This document shows, in pieces, positions 1-8,628 of a stretch of 64,000 nucleotides of DNA. A program made the position numbers and the translations under genes. The stretch spans positions 62,001 to 126,000 of the forward strand of contig JANRJL010000083.1 in NCBI GenBank assembly GCA_033763995.1, written 5' to 3'. The notes under the pieces were generated by a model that was given only the letters and a program-made list of their open reading frames with translations, made no database searches and was not told the origin of the DNA. The stretch comes from GCA-2737725 sp033763995 (GTDB lineage: Bacteria > Pseudomonadota > Alphaproteobacteria > Rhodospirillales > Rhodospirillaceae). Numbering within the stretch: the stretch's first letter is position 1; each line of letters opens with the position of its first letter.

Positions 1-1
1 G

Positions 2-682
2 CTGGCCGCGCTGCAATTGCCCGGCAACGTCGTGCCCAGCAAGGGCCGCACGGCGTGGGGCGGGCTGCTGACCGACATGACGGCGGGCTGGCGCTACACC
101 TTCAAGCACCCGCTGCTGGGCTGGATGATTCCCACCGTGGGCCTCGCCAGCGTCATGACCTGGCCCTTGGGCGACCTCATGGCCGGGATCGCCGACGAGA
201 TGTTTCAGCGGGGGGCCGCTGGCTTGGCCGGCCTCACGGCCGCCCAAGGCACCGGCGCGATCATGGGCGGGCTGATCCTGGCGCAGCGCTCCAATGCCGA
301 GGGCCTGACGCGCATCGTCATCGGCGCCATGACCATGAACGGCATTTGCCTGGCGCTGTTTTCCCTCACCGACGCGAGCCTTTATGTCGTCGGGCTGGGC
401 ATCATCGTGGTGATGGCGTTTTTCGGCGTCATGGTGGGCGTGGGCTCGCAGTCGCTCACGCAAACCGTGGTGGACGATGCCATGCGCGGGCGCTCCTTGA
501 GTGTCTGGTACACCATCACCCGCGCGGGGCCGGCCCTGGGCGCCTTGGGGCTCGGCACGCTGGCCAACAAGTACGGCTTCGAGGGCCCCTTGTTCGCGGC
601 CGGCACCATCACCGCGGCCTTGGCCGCCGCGACCTTGTTCATCCGCAACCCGCAGGGACCGACGAAACCCGGTGAAAATTAG
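2..682 (+). CDS. MFS transporter, C-terminal part (5' end outside window)
   Basis: The frame is open from base 2 to the TAG at 680-682, so about 226 residues of the C-terminal half of a major facilitator transporter are visible. Around six hydrophobic segments separated by short loops can be read, including glycine-rich helices such as GLGIIVVMAFFGVMVGVGSQ and a loop with RGRSLSVW. This matches the second six-helix bundle of the EntS/enterobactin-exporter-like branch, so an inner-membrane efflux role is likely; the substrate cannot be told. The stop overlaps by four bases the stop of the convergent VOC gene, leaving no room for a terminator. The true start lies upstream of the window. Confidence 0.8.
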   Translation: MAALQLPGNVVPSKGRTAWGGLLTDMTAGWRYTFKHPLLGWMIPTVGLASVMTWPLGDLMAGIADEMFQRGAAGLAGLTAAQGTGAIMGGLILAQRSNAEGLTRIVIGAMTMNGICLALFSLTDASLYVVGLGIIVVMAFFGVMVGVGSQSLTQTVVDDAMRGRSLSVWYTITRAGPALGALGLGTLANKYGFEGPLFAAGTITAALAAATLFIRNPQGPTKPGEN

Positions 683-1620
683 AGCCGCTGGTTGACTTCC
701 CACACGAAGCCGTCGGGGTCGTGGAAGCCCATGGAGCGCATTTTCGTCTCGCCCGCGCCGCCGGTTTTCGGCACGGCGCGGTCGAAGGGCTCGCGCGTCA
801 CCTTCACGCTGCACTTGGACACTTGCGCGAACAAGCCGTCGGCATCGTCGGTACCGGCCACGAACAGCGCCCGGCCGATGCCGTAGTCCCAGGTGCTGGG
901 GCCTGGGTCGGGCAGCGGGTCCTTGATGAACTGAAGCGCCGCCGCCATGCCGATGTAGTCGTGCCGGCATTTGCACACGGCGAAGCGCACGGTATCGCCC
1001 GCCTTGCCCGCCGCCAGCATGCCCTCGATTTGCATGGTGGAGTCCTGGACCTTGGTCAGGCCCAGGCCCGCGGTGAAGAAGCCGATGGTGCGCTCCACGT
1101 CGCGCACGATGCAGGTGGTGCGGCGAATGAGAAATTTGTCCGGATTGGGGCGGTTGTAGCGGAAATAGGTTTCGTAGAAGAACCCCTCGGGGTCGAAGAA
1201 CGCCATGGACGAGTACTCAATCGTGCCCGCCCCGCGCGGATCGGGGAACGTGCCGTCCTTGGGCGGTGAGCAAATCACGGCGCCCGGAGAAGCCTCGATT
1301 TTTTTCACGAGCGCGGTCATGTCGGGCACGTCGGCCACCAGCACCGCGTCGCCGATGCCGAGACGCGTGCGCACCGGCGGTTCCGGCAAGCGCGGATTGA
1401 CCCACTCCAGCAGGCCGATCTTGGCGATGTCCTTGTCGGCCCCCTCCATGATGAACAGCTTGACCTCGTCACCGGGCTTGCCGCCGGGAATGATGCCGCC
1501 CGAAAGCTTCATGTGGGATTGGTAGTCGACGCGCCAGCCCAGCACGTCGCGGTAAAAGCGCATCATGCGCTCGGCATCGCGGACGATAAGGGTGGTGCGC
1601 TTGAGAATGACGGACGACAT
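679..1620 (-). CDS. Two-domain VOC (glyoxalase/dioxygenase-fold) protein
   Basis: The 313-residue protein contains two vicinal-oxygen-chelate modules, about residues 5-140 and 155-310. Each opens with an IKRTT/IRRTT-type strand followed by IVRDxER and a phenylalanine-rich helix, and each ends in FxDPxGFxxE, the usual metal-ligand Glu strand. VOC enzymes do isomerisation, epoxide opening or ring-cleaving oxygenation, and the sequence does not say which. The start ATG is preceded by GGAG six bases upstream. It is a clear paralogue of the protein at 2289-3245 (shared IIPGGKPG / IIPAGVPG and KIGLL motifs), and a toxin-antitoxin pair lies between them. Confidence 0.8.
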   Translation of the reverse strand: MSSVILKRTTLIVRDAERMMRFYRDVLGWRVDYQSHMKLSGGIIPGGKPGDEVKLFIMEGADKDIAKIGLLEWVNPRLPEPPVRTRLGIGDAVLVADVPDMTALVKKIEASPGAVICSPPKDGTFPDPRGAGTIEYSSMAFFDPEGFFYETYFRYNRPNPDKFLIRRTTCIVRDVERTIGFFTAGLGLTKVQDSTMQIEGMLAAGKAGDTVRFAVCKCRHDYIGMAAALQFIKDPLPDPGPSTWDYGIGRALFVAGTDDADGLFAQVSKCSVKVTREPFDRAVPKTGGAGETKMRSMGFHDPDGFVWEVNQRL

Positions 1621-1647
1621 GGGGTTCTCCGGGGATGAACCCGCAGT

Positions 1648-1968
1648 CTAGCGTGCCGCGTCAGGCTTCGTCACTTTGATCTTCGACAGATCACGGCGGC
1701 CATCGGCGATACGAGAGACTTCGACCTCATCCCCGCCGATTCGATAGATGACGAGATAATTGCCGTGAACGAAGAGTCGCGCTTGACGGCCGAAGCGGCT
1801 TTCGGGTCGACCCATTTTTGGTGTCGAACTCAACAGATCGAGAGACCTCAGCAGCCCGGCAACCACGCCGTCAGCCGCGACCGGATTGTCCAAGGCGATG
1901 AAGTTCCAGATATCGGCCAGATCCTGGACCGCGTCCTGTGAAAGAACGACAGCGAACTCGTTGGTCAC
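1648..1968 (-). CDS. parE: ParE/RelE-family toxin
   Basis: This 106-residue protein has the RelE/ParE fold signature: an N-terminal strand, helices with AVQDLADIWNFIA, the PKMGRPESRF turn, then the strand pair around NYLVIYRI and a final RIADGRRDL. ParE toxins act on DNA gyrase and RelE toxins cleave mRNA on the ribosome; the sequence does not decide between them. Its ATG overlaps the antitoxin stop (1965-1968), the usual antitoxin-first translational coupling. Base composition is visibly less GC-rich than the flanking VOC genes, which fits acquisition as a mobile module. Confidence 0.85.
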   Translation of the reverse strand: MTNEFAVVLSQDAVQDLADIWNFIALDNPVAADGVVAGLLRSLDLLSSTPKMGRPESRFGRQARLFVHGNYLVIYRIGGDEVEVSRIADGRRDLSKIKVTKPDAAR

Positions 1969-2249
1969 TTGACTCTTTTCGCTCGGCGCAAATTCTCGCG
2001 GCCTTCGCGTTTGATTTTCTCGCCCAGCATCTTGAGGCCCTGACGATCTAGCCTAATCCCCTCGCCGCGATCAAGCCCAGCGAAACCCACGGCAGCCATT
2101 TTCTGAACTCGTTCCCAATCGACCCAGCTCAAGTCATCGTCGAGTTGACGAACGGCGGCATCAACCGCCTCCTGCTCGGAGGCAAAGCGCCCCTCGGCGA
2201 TGAGCCGCTTGATGATTTTCCGGGCGTTGGGTTTGAGAACAATATTCAT
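1965..2249 (-). CDS. parD: ParD-like ribbon-helix-helix antitoxin
   Basis: The 94-residue protein starts with a short strand (MNIVLKP) and two helices containing FASEQEAVDAAVRQL, the ribbon-helix-helix arrangement of ParD/CopG antitoxins that bind their own promoter as dimers. The basic C-terminal tail (REGRENLRRAKRVK) is the segment expected to embrace the toxin. It precedes parE and overlaps it by four bases, so the two are co-expressed. Autoregulation at the roughly 40 bases upstream (2250-2288) is expected from the family, but no clear operator palindrome is visible there. Confidence 0.8.
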   Translation of the reverse strand: MNIVLKPNARKIIKRLIAEGRFASEQEAVDAAVRQLDDDLSWVDWERVQKMAAVGFAGLDRGEGIRLDRQGLKMLGEKIKREGRENLRRAKRVK

Positions 2250-2288
2250 GGGCTAATTTTAGCACGACCGCGCGGACGACCCAACTGG

Positions 2289-3245
2289 CTACTTCACCAC
2301 TTGCCGCGTGTTGAGTTCGAAGAAGTATCCGTCGGGGTCGAAGAAGCTCATGGTGGTGAGCTTGAGCGTCGAGCCGTCGGCGGCCGTGACCGTGTCGTCG
2401 ATGGGCGGGCATGAAATGTAAGCCTCGGCGCCCTGCATGCGGCGGTGAATCTCGCGCACGTCGTTGGCGTGGGCGACAAAAATCGTATCGCGGATTTGCA
2501 GCGGGCGCTTGGGCAGCGGCGGATGTTCGATGGGCGGATCTAAAAACGCCATGAGGCCCAGCATGCCCACGGTCTCATCGGCGCCCCTCAAGATCGCCAC
2601 GCGCACCTTGGCGCCGGGCGCGCCCGCCGGCAGCACCTGGCCGCCCACGGTCATGCTTTGGTCGTACCACAGGTCCATGCCCATGACGGTGCGGTAGAAT
2701 TTCAGCGAACGATCGAGATCACGCACGATCAGGGTCGTCCGGCGCACACCGAATTGCGGAACATTGGGCATATTCCGCTTGTGATTGACCTCGTAGAAGA
2801 AGCCGTCGGGATCGAAGAACGACAACGTGGTCATCTCGATCTGGCCCTTGCCGTCGGGCGTGGGCACGGACCAGTCGTGCGGCGGGCAGTGGATGCGGCA
2901 GGCGGGCGATTTTTGCAGCCGCTCGTGCAGTGATTTGATATCGGGCGTTTCCGTGACCACGACGATGTCGCCGATGCCCATGCGCGTGCGGTACGGGGCC
3001 TTGGGTGCGGCCAGCGGCGGATCGGTCCACTGCAGCAGGCCGATTTTCGCCACGTCCTTGTGGTTGCCCTCCATGATGCCGAGGCGAACCTTGGCGCCCG
3101 GCACACCGGCGGGAATGATCTTGCCGCCGACGTTCATCGGCTGGTCGTAATAGAGCTTCATGCCCATGACGTCGCGATAGAACGCGATGGAACGCGCGGC
3201 ATCCTCGACGATCAGAGTCGTGCGTTTGATGTGGGTGTCGGACAT
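2289..3245 (-). CDS. Two-domain VOC (glyoxalase/dioxygenase-fold) protein
   Basis: A 318-residue protein with two VOC modules (about residues 5-145 and 165-315). Both modules begin with xRRTTLIV or IKRTTLIV and end in SFFDPDGFFYEVN or SFFDPDGYFFELN, which carry the C-terminal metal-ligand Glu of the fold. It is the closest relative in this window of the protein at 679-1620, but its two internal halves also resemble each other strongly, so a recent internal duplication is likely. Its ATG is 12 bases downstream of the stop of the small VOC gene at 3258-3683, suggesting co-transcription. Substrate unknown. Confidence 0.8.
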   Translation of the reverse strand: MSDTHIKRTTLIVEDAARSIAFYRDVMGMKLYYDQPMNVGGKIIPAGVPGAKVRLGIMEGNHKDVAKIGLLQWTDPPLAAPKAPYRTRMGIGDIVVVTETPDIKSLHERLQKSPACRIHCPPHDWSVPTPDGKGQIEMTTLSFFDPDGFFYEVNHKRNMPNVPQFGVRRTTLIVRDLDRSLKFYRTVMGMDLWYDQSMTVGGQVLPAGAPGAKVRVAILRGADETVGMLGLMAFLDPPIEHPPLPKRPLQIRDTIFVAHANDVREIHRRMQGAEAYISCPPIDDTVTAADGSTLKLTTMSFFDPDGYFFELNTRQVVK

Positions 3246-3257
3246 GCGCGGGTCGAT

Positions 3258-3683
3258 CTACTTCGGCAGCTTGACGTTGCCCTTCTTGTCGAGCTTCCAG
3301 AAGGGATTGTGCGCCACTTCCCAGGCGTGGCCGTCGGGATCGGCGAAGTAGCCGGTGAAGCCGCCCCAGAACACCGCGCCGGCGTCGCGCAGGATGGTGC
3401 CGCCCGCCTTCTTGGCCTTGGCCAGCGTCGCCTTCACTTGCGCCTGGGTGTCGACGTTGAAGCTGAGCGTGACGTTGTCGAAGCCGGCCCCGGGGCGCTC
3501 CACGCCCGCGTCCTTCGCCAGCGCCTTGGTGGGAAACAGGCACAGCGCGCAGCCGTTCATCTGGAAGAAGGCGACGTTGTCGTCGCTGGCGCTGGTGGCC
3601 TTCCACCCCAGGCGCTCGTAGAACGCGCGGGCGCGATTGACGTCGGCGACGCCCAAGGTGATGGCACTGATGCGCTGGTCCAT
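3258..3683 (-). CDS. Single-domain VOC family protein
   Basis: The 141-residue protein is one VOC unit: ITLGVADVNRARAFYERLGW at the N-terminus and YFADPDGHAWEVAHNP near residues 112-127, the latter typical of PhnB/glyoxalase-like family members. The open frame runs further upstream, but only the ATG at 3681-3683 begins the recognisable domain, and AGGAGG-like sequence (rc of cctcct) lies just upstream of it, so I chose it. It sits between the FAD-linked oxidase (upstream) and the two-domain VOC gene (downstream), all on the minus strand with short gaps. Function beyond the fold is unknown. Confidence 0.8.
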   Translation of the reverse strand: MDQRISAITLGVADVNRARAFYERLGWKATSASDDNVAFFQMNGCALCLFPTKALAKDAGVERPGAGFDNVTLSFNVDTQAQVKATLAKAKKAGGTILRDAGAVFWGGFTGYFADPDGHAWEVAHNPFWKLDKKGNVKLPK

Positions 3684-3723
3684 GCGGACCTCCTGTGATG
3701 AACGGCGATGGCGCGTGACGCGC

Positions 3724-5313
3724 TTATTTGAAACCAAGAACTCCGGGATTGAGGTGGCGGCCGGGATCAAGCAGCGACTTGATCTTGTCGACCAAGGCCC
3801 GTGTTTCCGGCTTGAGGGCGTCGAGATAGGGATAGGTCTTGCCGATCTGGTTGGACGAGGCGCCGAACTCGGCGAACAGGGCGGCGAACTTGAGCCGGAT
3901 TTCGTGCACCAGCGCGGCGGCGGCCGGGTTGGCGGCGGGTTCCTTGAACTTGGCCAAGTGGCTGGGTTCCGGCGTGCGCACATGCACCGGCAGCCAGGCG
4001 TCGTTCCAGTGCAGCACCGGCTCGTAGCTGAAGGCATGGGAGTCGATGGCGATGAACAGCCGCGACACCCAGATGCCCATCTCCTTCATGCGCGCGCGGT
4101 AGGGGTCGAGCAGCTTGTCGCCGGCGGAGATGATCTTCATGGCATCGGAGTGCGCCACCTTGGCGTTCATGGCGGCCCAGCGGTCGCCCTTGGGGCCGAG
4201 CACGCCGTTCATGGGCTTGAAGGGATCGGCGCGCACGGCCTTCGGGATGGAGTTGGGCATCTCTTCGCCCTTGAAGCGTAGCGCGATGGCGCGCGCCGCC
4301 GCCAAGTCGGCCTCCACGGCGGCGTCGCAACGCCCGGCCGCCACCATGTGCAGCGAGAACATGCCGTCCTTGGCGAAGCTGCGCCCGGCCAGCACCAGTT
4401 TCGCGCCCTCGATCAGGCCCTTGGCGAAGGAGCCCTGCCCCTTCACCACGCCCGCCAGCGTTTTCAAGTCCTGCACGATGTCCGCCCCGGCCAGGTTCTT
4501 GTCGGTGGATTCAGGGTCAAAAATATATGCCTCTTCCGCGATGCCGGAACGCGCCACGTCCGACATGGCCTGAGACGCAAGATCGATGCTGGGAAAGGCG
4601 AAGGACGCAAAGCCGATGGCACTCGGCGCGCGCATGAGCTTGAGCGTGGCCTTGGTCTTGACGCCGAAGGCGCCGCCGTCGTGAATGAACAAGCCCGTGA
4701 GATCGGGTCCGTAAGTGCGATAAAACGGCTTGGCGTTCTTGAAGCCGCCCTGGCCCGTGGTGACCACCGTGCCGTCGGCCAACACGACCTCGAGGCCCAG
4801 CACGATGTCGGCCGCCTGGCCATGGCGCGCCGTGCCCATGAACAGCGCGCCCTGCGACAAGCCGCCGCCGACGGTGGCGACCATGCCCGAGAAGGTGCCG
4901 AAAAACGGAAGACGTAATCCTTTTGGTTTCAGCGCGTCGTAAATTTGTTTCCACGTCACTCCGGCCTCGACCGTGATGTACATGTCGGGCTCGTTGATCT
5001 CCAAAATACGGTTCATGGAACCGACGTCGACGGTGACGGTGTCGGACCGAATAGGCGTATATCCATTGGTGTAGGACATGCCGCCGCCGCGACCGATAAC
5101 GGCGTACCCGGCGCTGGTCGTGGCCGCCACGGCCTTGGCCAGCGAGGCCACGTCCTTGGGCTTGATGGCCGCGGCGCAGTGCTCGCCCTCGGAATAGACG
5201 TCGGCCGAGTAATACCGCCGTTCGGCGGCGTCGGTGATCACGCTGTCCTTGCCGAGAATATCGGCCAGGCGTTCGATCAAACGGTCGTTGCGGCGTTGGG
5301 CATCGGCATTCAT
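3724..5313 (-). CDS. FAD-linked oxidase / dehydrogenase (GlcD-like, PCMH fold)
   Basis: This 529-residue protein belongs to the FAD-binding type 4 (PCMH) oxidases. The FAD site is readable as GRGGGMSYTNGY followed by TVDVGSMNRI and, further on, GTFSGMVATVGGGLSQGA and HDGGAFGVKT. The C-terminal half is the cap/FAD-oxidase C domain ending in LLDPGRHLNPGVLG, a signature of the GlcD/D-lactate dehydrogenase/VAO group. Such enzymes oxidise hydroxyacids or alkylphenols; the substrate cannot be read. It lies 27 bases downstream of gcdH on the same strand, and a VOC gene follows. Confidence 0.85.
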   Translation of the reverse strand: MNADAQRRNDRLIERLADILGKDSVITDAAERRYYSADVYSEGEHCAAAIKPKDVASLAKAVAATTSAGYAVIGRGGGMSYTNGYTPIRSDTVTVDVGSMNRILEINEPDMYITVEAGVTWKQIYDALKPKGLRLPFFGTFSGMVATVGGGLSQGALFMGTARHGQAADIVLGLEVVLADGTVVTTGQGGFKNAKPFYRTYGPDLTGLFIHDGGAFGVKTKATLKLMRAPSAIGFASFAFPSIDLASQAMSDVARSGIAEEAYIFDPESTDKNLAGADIVQDLKTLAGVVKGQGSFAKGLIEGAKLVLAGRSFAKDGMFSLHMVAAGRCDAAVEADLAAARAIALRFKGEEMPNSIPKAVRADPFKPMNGVLGPKGDRWAAMNAKVAHSDAMKIISAGDKLLDPYRARMKEMGIWVSRLFIAIDSHAFSYEPVLHWNDAWLPVHVRTPEPSHLAKFKEPAANPAAAALVHEIRLKFAALFAEFGASSNQIGKTYPYLDALKPETRALVDKIKSLLDPGRHLNPGVLGFK

Positions 5314-5340
5314 GACAGACTCTGATTTTCGAGGGTTCGA

Positions 5341-6567
5341 TTAGAAAAACGCCTGCAGGCCGGTTTGCGCACGGCCCAGGATGAGCGCGTGCACATCGTG
5401 CGTGCCTTCGTAGGTGTTCACGGTTTCGAGGTTGAGCAAGTGGCGGATGACGTGGAACTCGTCGACGATGCCGTTGGCGCCGTGCATGTCGCGCGCAGTC
5501 CTTGCGATCTCCAGCGCCTTGCCGCAGTTGTTGCGCTTGATCAGCGAGATCGTCTCGGGCGCGCAGGTGCCGGCGTCGATCATGCGCCCGGCCTGCAGGG
5601 CCGCCTGCAGGCCCAGGGCGATTTCGGTTTGCATGTCGGCGAGTTTTTTCTGCACCAATTGATTGGCCGCCAAGGGCCGCCCGAATTGCTGACGGTCAAG
5701 CGTGTACTGCCGCGCCGCATGCCAGCAGAATTCAGCCGCCCCCATGGTGCCCCAGGCGATGCCGAAGCGCGCCTTGTTCAAGCAGCCGAAGGGCGCCTTG
5801 AGGCCCTCGGCATGGGGAAGTTTGTTGTCGTCGGGCACGAACACGTTATCCATCACGATCTCGCCGGTGATGGAGGCGCGCAGGCTGAACTTGCCCTCGG
5901 TCTTGGGCGTGGCGAGGCCCTTCATGCCGCGCTCGAGAATAAAGCCGCGAATGACGTCGTCGTCCGTCTTGGCCCACACCACGAACACATCGGCGACGGG
6001 CGAATTGGAAATCCACATTTTCGCGCCCGACAGCGCATGGCCGCCGTCGACCTTTTTGGCGCGCGTGGTCATGCTGCCGGGATCGGAGCCGGAATTGGGT
6101 TCCGTCAGCCCGAAGCTGCCGATCCATTCGCCCTTGGCGAGCTTGGGCAGATACTTGCGCCGCTGCGCCTCGGAGCCGTAGGCATAAATCGGATACATCA
6201 CGAGGGAGGACTGCACCGAAACCATTGAGCGGTAACCCGAGTCCACGCGCTCGATCTCGCGCGCGATCAAGCCGTAGGCCACGTGGCTGACGCCGGGCCC
6301 GCCATACTCGGCCGGAATGGTCGCCCCCAACAGGCCAAGCGCGCCCATCTCGGGGTAAATCGCCGGGTCATAGGTCTCGTGGCGGAAGGCTTGGACGATG
6401 CGCGGCAGCAGCTTGCCCTGGGCATAGCCGCGCGCGGAGTCGCGAATCAGGCGCTCGTCCTCGGTCAGCAGCGCCTCGAAGCCCAGCGGATCCTGCCAGT
6501 TGAACTTTCCCCACTTCGTCGCATGACCGGACGGTGTTTTCTTCTGTGCGGCACCCGCCTCGGGCAT
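5341..6567 (-). CDS. gcdH: Glutaryl-CoA dehydrogenase (acyl-CoA dehydrogenase family)
   Basis: The 408-residue protein has the three-domain acyl-CoA dehydrogenase layout. GCDH hallmarks include MVSVQSSLVMYPI, FGLTEPNSGSDPGSM and the C-terminal NTYEGTHDVHALILGRA, in which Glu387 corresponds to the catalytic base. Glutaryl-CoA dehydrogenase oxidatively decarboxylates glutaryl-CoA to crotonyl-CoA in lysine/tryptophan/aromatic catabolism, passing electrons to ETF. The ATG is the first in frame and faces the divergent aconitase-like gene across a 136-base gap. No glutarate CoA-transferase is adjacent, so it may serve another short dicarboxyl-CoA here. Confidence 0.88.
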   Translation of the reverse strand: MPEAGAAQKKTPSGHATKWGKFNWQDPLGFEALLTEDERLIRDSARGYAQGKLLPRIVQAFRHETYDPAIYPEMGALGLLGATIPAEYGGPGVSHVAYGLIAREIERVDSGYRSMVSVQSSLVMYPIYAYGSEAQRRKYLPKLAKGEWIGSFGLTEPNSGSDPGSMTTRAKKVDGGHALSGAKMWISNSPVADVFVVWAKTDDDVIRGFILERGMKGLATPKTEGKFSLRASITGEIVMDNVFVPDDNKLPHAEGLKAPFGCLNKARFGIAWGTMGAAEFCWHAARQYTLDRQQFGRPLAANQLVQKKLADMQTEIALGLQAALQAGRMIDAGTCAPETISLIKRNNCGKALEIARTARDMHGANGIVDEFHVIRHLLNLETVNTYEGTHDVHALILGRAQTGLQAFF

Positions 6568-6703
6568 CTATCCTCTCCCCTGCTAACCCGGGCTCTTTGG
6601 CCCGGTTGAAAGTTGTAACATGCTCTGTTTGGCGAGTCCCAAATTGGTTGAGCGGCGGGGCCCGTCCCGATAGGATTTCCAAGGGTTTAGAGGGGGTTTG
6701 AGC

Positions 6704-7990
6704 GTGCCCATGGCCGAGGCAAAGACCGGCAAGACACTGGTGGAAAAGATCATCGCGCGGGCCTCGGGCCAGGCGCGGGTGCGCCCCGGCGAGATCGTCA
6801 CCTGCAAGGTCGATCTGGCGATGATCCTCGACTCCGGCGGGCCCCGGCGCATCTGGCCGCGCCTGAAGGAACTGGGCGTGGGCGTGTGGGACCCCGAGAA
6901 AATTGTGCTCTGCGCCGATCACTTCGTGCCCGCCGTGGACGCCGAGACGGCGGCGATTCTGAAACTCACGCGCGATTTCGCGCGCGAATTCAACATCAAG
7001 CATTTCTACGACATGGTCGGCATCGGCCACATCGTCCTGGCCGAGCACGGCCACCTGGCCCCGGGGATGTTCGCCTGCGGCGGGGATTCCCACTCGCCCA
7101 TGGGCGGCGCCTTCGGCTGCTACATGGCGGGCTTCGGCGGCATCGAGATGACCGGCGTGGTCATCACCGGCGACATCTGGACCCGCGCGCCCGAGACCAT
7201 CCGCGTCGAATGGTCGGGCACATTCGGCACGGCGGTGACGGCGAAGGATATCGCCCTCACGCTGTGCCGCGAACTCGGCATGGACAACGCCTTCAAGGCC
7301 ATCGAGTACGGTGGCGACACGGTGCGCGCCATGGCCATGCCCGAGCGGATGGTGCTGACCAACATGGCCGCCGAGCTGGGCGCCGAGACCGGCGTGATCG
7401 AGCCCGACGAGATCACGTTGAATGCCATGCGCGCCGGCGGTCGCACGCCGGACAAAGACGCGCTGTCGTGGCGCAGCGACACTGACGCGCAATACGCGAG
7501 CGTGCATAAGTTCGATGCGAACGCGCTGTCGCCGCAGGTGGCCGCGCCCCATGCGCCCTCCAACAGCGGGCCCGTGGGCGACTATAAGAATGTGAAGATC
7601 GATCAGGCCTACATCGGCGCTTGCGTCGGCGCGAAGCTGGAAGACCTTCACATGGTCGCGGCCGTCTTGAAGGGCCGCAAGATCGCGGCGACCACGCGGC
7701 TGCTGGTGGCACCGGCCTCGAAAAAAATCTACGCCAAGGCCGCCGCCGACGGCACGCTGGCCACGCTGGTCGAGGCCGGGGCCACCATGCTGGCCTCGGG
7801 CTGCGGCGCCTGCGCGGCCATGGGCGCGGGGATCCTGGCCGAGAACGAGGTGTGCATTGCCTCCACAAACCGCAACTTCCAGGGCCGCATGGGCGCCACC
7901 TCGGCCTCGGTGTACCTGGGCTCGCCCTACACCGTGGCGGCAGCGGCCGTGGCCGGACACATCACCGACCCGCGGGAGTTTGTGTCGTGA
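6704..7990 (+). CDS. LeuC/DmdA-like hydro-lyase large subunit ([4Fe-4S] aconitase superfamily)
   Basis: About 428 residues, starting at GTG 6704 with AGGGGG seven bases upstream (TTG 6698 and ATG 6710 are alternatives). Aconitase-superfamily motifs are present: CGGDSHSPMGGAFG (about 126-138), a first cluster ligand Cys307 in YIGACVGAKLEDL, then Cys367 and Cys370 in SGCGACAAMG, and the substrate loop STNRNFQGRMG. In true LeuC the first ligand sits in a SCTNGR-type loop; GACVGA instead suggests a side branch such as 2,3-dimethylmaleate, maleate or citraconate hydratase. The small subunit is at 8115. It probably hydrates a maleate-like diacid; no leuA or leuB is nearby. Confidence 0.82.
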   Translation: MPMAEAKTGKTLVEKIIARASGQARVRPGEIVTCKVDLAMILDSGGPRRIWPRLKELGVGVWDPEKIVLCADHFVPAVDAETAAILKLTRDFAREFNIKHFYDMVGIGHIVLAEHGHLAPGMFACGGDSHSPMGGAFGCYMAGFGGIEMTGVVITGDIWTRAPETIRVEWSGTFGTAVTAKDIALTLCRELGMDNAFKAIEYGGDTVRAMAMPERMVLTNMAAELGAETGVIEPDEITLNAMRAGGRTPDKDALSWRSDTDAQYASVHKFDANALSPQVAAPHAPSNSGPVGDYKNVKIDQAYIGACVGAKLEDLHMVAAVLKGRKIAATTRLLVAPASKKIYAKAAADGTLATLVEAGATMLASGCGACAAMGAGILAENEVCIASTNRNFQGRMGATSASVYLGSPYTVAAAAVAGHITDPREFVS

Positions 7991-8010
7991 GACCTGCATC
8001 ACACACAGAT

Positions 8011-8099
8011 GTCGTCCTGGCATTTATTGCCAGGACCCAGGGCCACATGGCCGAATGGACGTTGTGTCCCTGGATCCTGGGGACAAGCCCCAGGATGAC
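8011..8099 (+). repeat. Palindromic intergenic repeat, family 1, copy A
   Basis: An 89-base element with imperfect terminal inverted repeats: GTCGTCCTGG at the left end and CCCAGGATGAC at the right. Each end folds into its own hairpin (CCTGG..CCAGG with a TTTATT loop on the left; CCTGGGG..CCCCAGG with an ACAAG loop on the right). It fills most of the gap between the two hydro-lyase subunit genes. Copies B (11121-11218) and C (12189-12312) share the ends and core. Confidence 0.85.
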
Positions 8100-8114
8100 A
8101 ATGGAGTGGGTCGC

Positions 8115-8615
8115 ATGACCGTCATCACCGGCAAAGCGTGGGTGTTCGGCGACGAGATCAACACCGATCTCATGGCGCCGGGGCTTTATATGAAGGCCGC
8201 CAACGACGTCATGGCGCGCCACTGCCTGGAAACCGTCGATCCCAAATTCGCCAAGGAGATACAGCCCGGCGACATCGTCGTGGGCGGGCATAACTGGGGC
8301 GTGGGCTCGGCGCGCGAGCAGGCCGCGCTCAACTTCGCCACGCTCAAGGTGGGCGCCATCCTGGCCGAGAGCTTCGCGCGCATCTTCTATCGCAATGCGC
8401 TGAATTTCGGCGTGCCGTGCCTGTTCTTTCCGCATTACAACGAGATCAAGCCCGGCGACCAACTGCGCGTGGACGCCGTGGCGGGGAAAATCGAGAACGT
8501 GACCAGCGGAAAGAATTACACCGTCGACCCCATCCCCGCGCACCTCATGACCATGATCGCCGACGGCGGCCTCATGCCGCACTTGCAGAAGAAACTTGCG
8601 AAGCGATTGGCGTAG
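8115..8615 (+). CDS. LeuD/DmdB-like hydro-lyase small subunit
   Basis: The 166-residue protein is the swivel domain partner of the subunit at 6704. It shows TGKAWVFGDEINTDLMAP at the N-terminus (the DxINTDxI motif of LeuD) and GGHNWGVGSAREQAALNFAT, the substrate-binding GSxRE loop, followed by SFARIFYRNALNFGVPCLFF. Start ATG 8115 is the only one that begins the domain. Together the two subunits should form a dehydratase/hydratase acting on a small di- or tricarboxylate. A palindromic repeat separates the genes, and the TIR-like gene begins 13 bases after its stop. Confidence 0.83.
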   Translation: MTVITGKAWVFGDEINTDLMAPGLYMKAANDVMARHCLETVDPKFAKEIQPGDIVVGGHNWGVGSAREQAALNFATLKVGAILAESFARIFYRNALNFGVPCLFFPHYNEIKPGDQLRVDAVAGKIENVTSGKNYTVDPIPAHLMTMIADGGLMPHLQKKLAKRLA

Positions 8616-8628
8616 GAATTTTCCGTCG

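Noticed and set aside
6368..8023. A 551-codon open frame on the minus strand across gcdH and the LeuC-like gene
   Set aside because: It is antisense to two genes with clear catalytic motifs; its translation is His/Arg/Gly-rich with no domain, the usual shadow of GC-rich coding DNA.
6704..8615. Standard leuCD for leucine synthesis
   Set aside because: No leuA or leuB nearby, first cluster-ligand loop is GACVGA rather than SCTNGR-type, and neighbours are catabolic.
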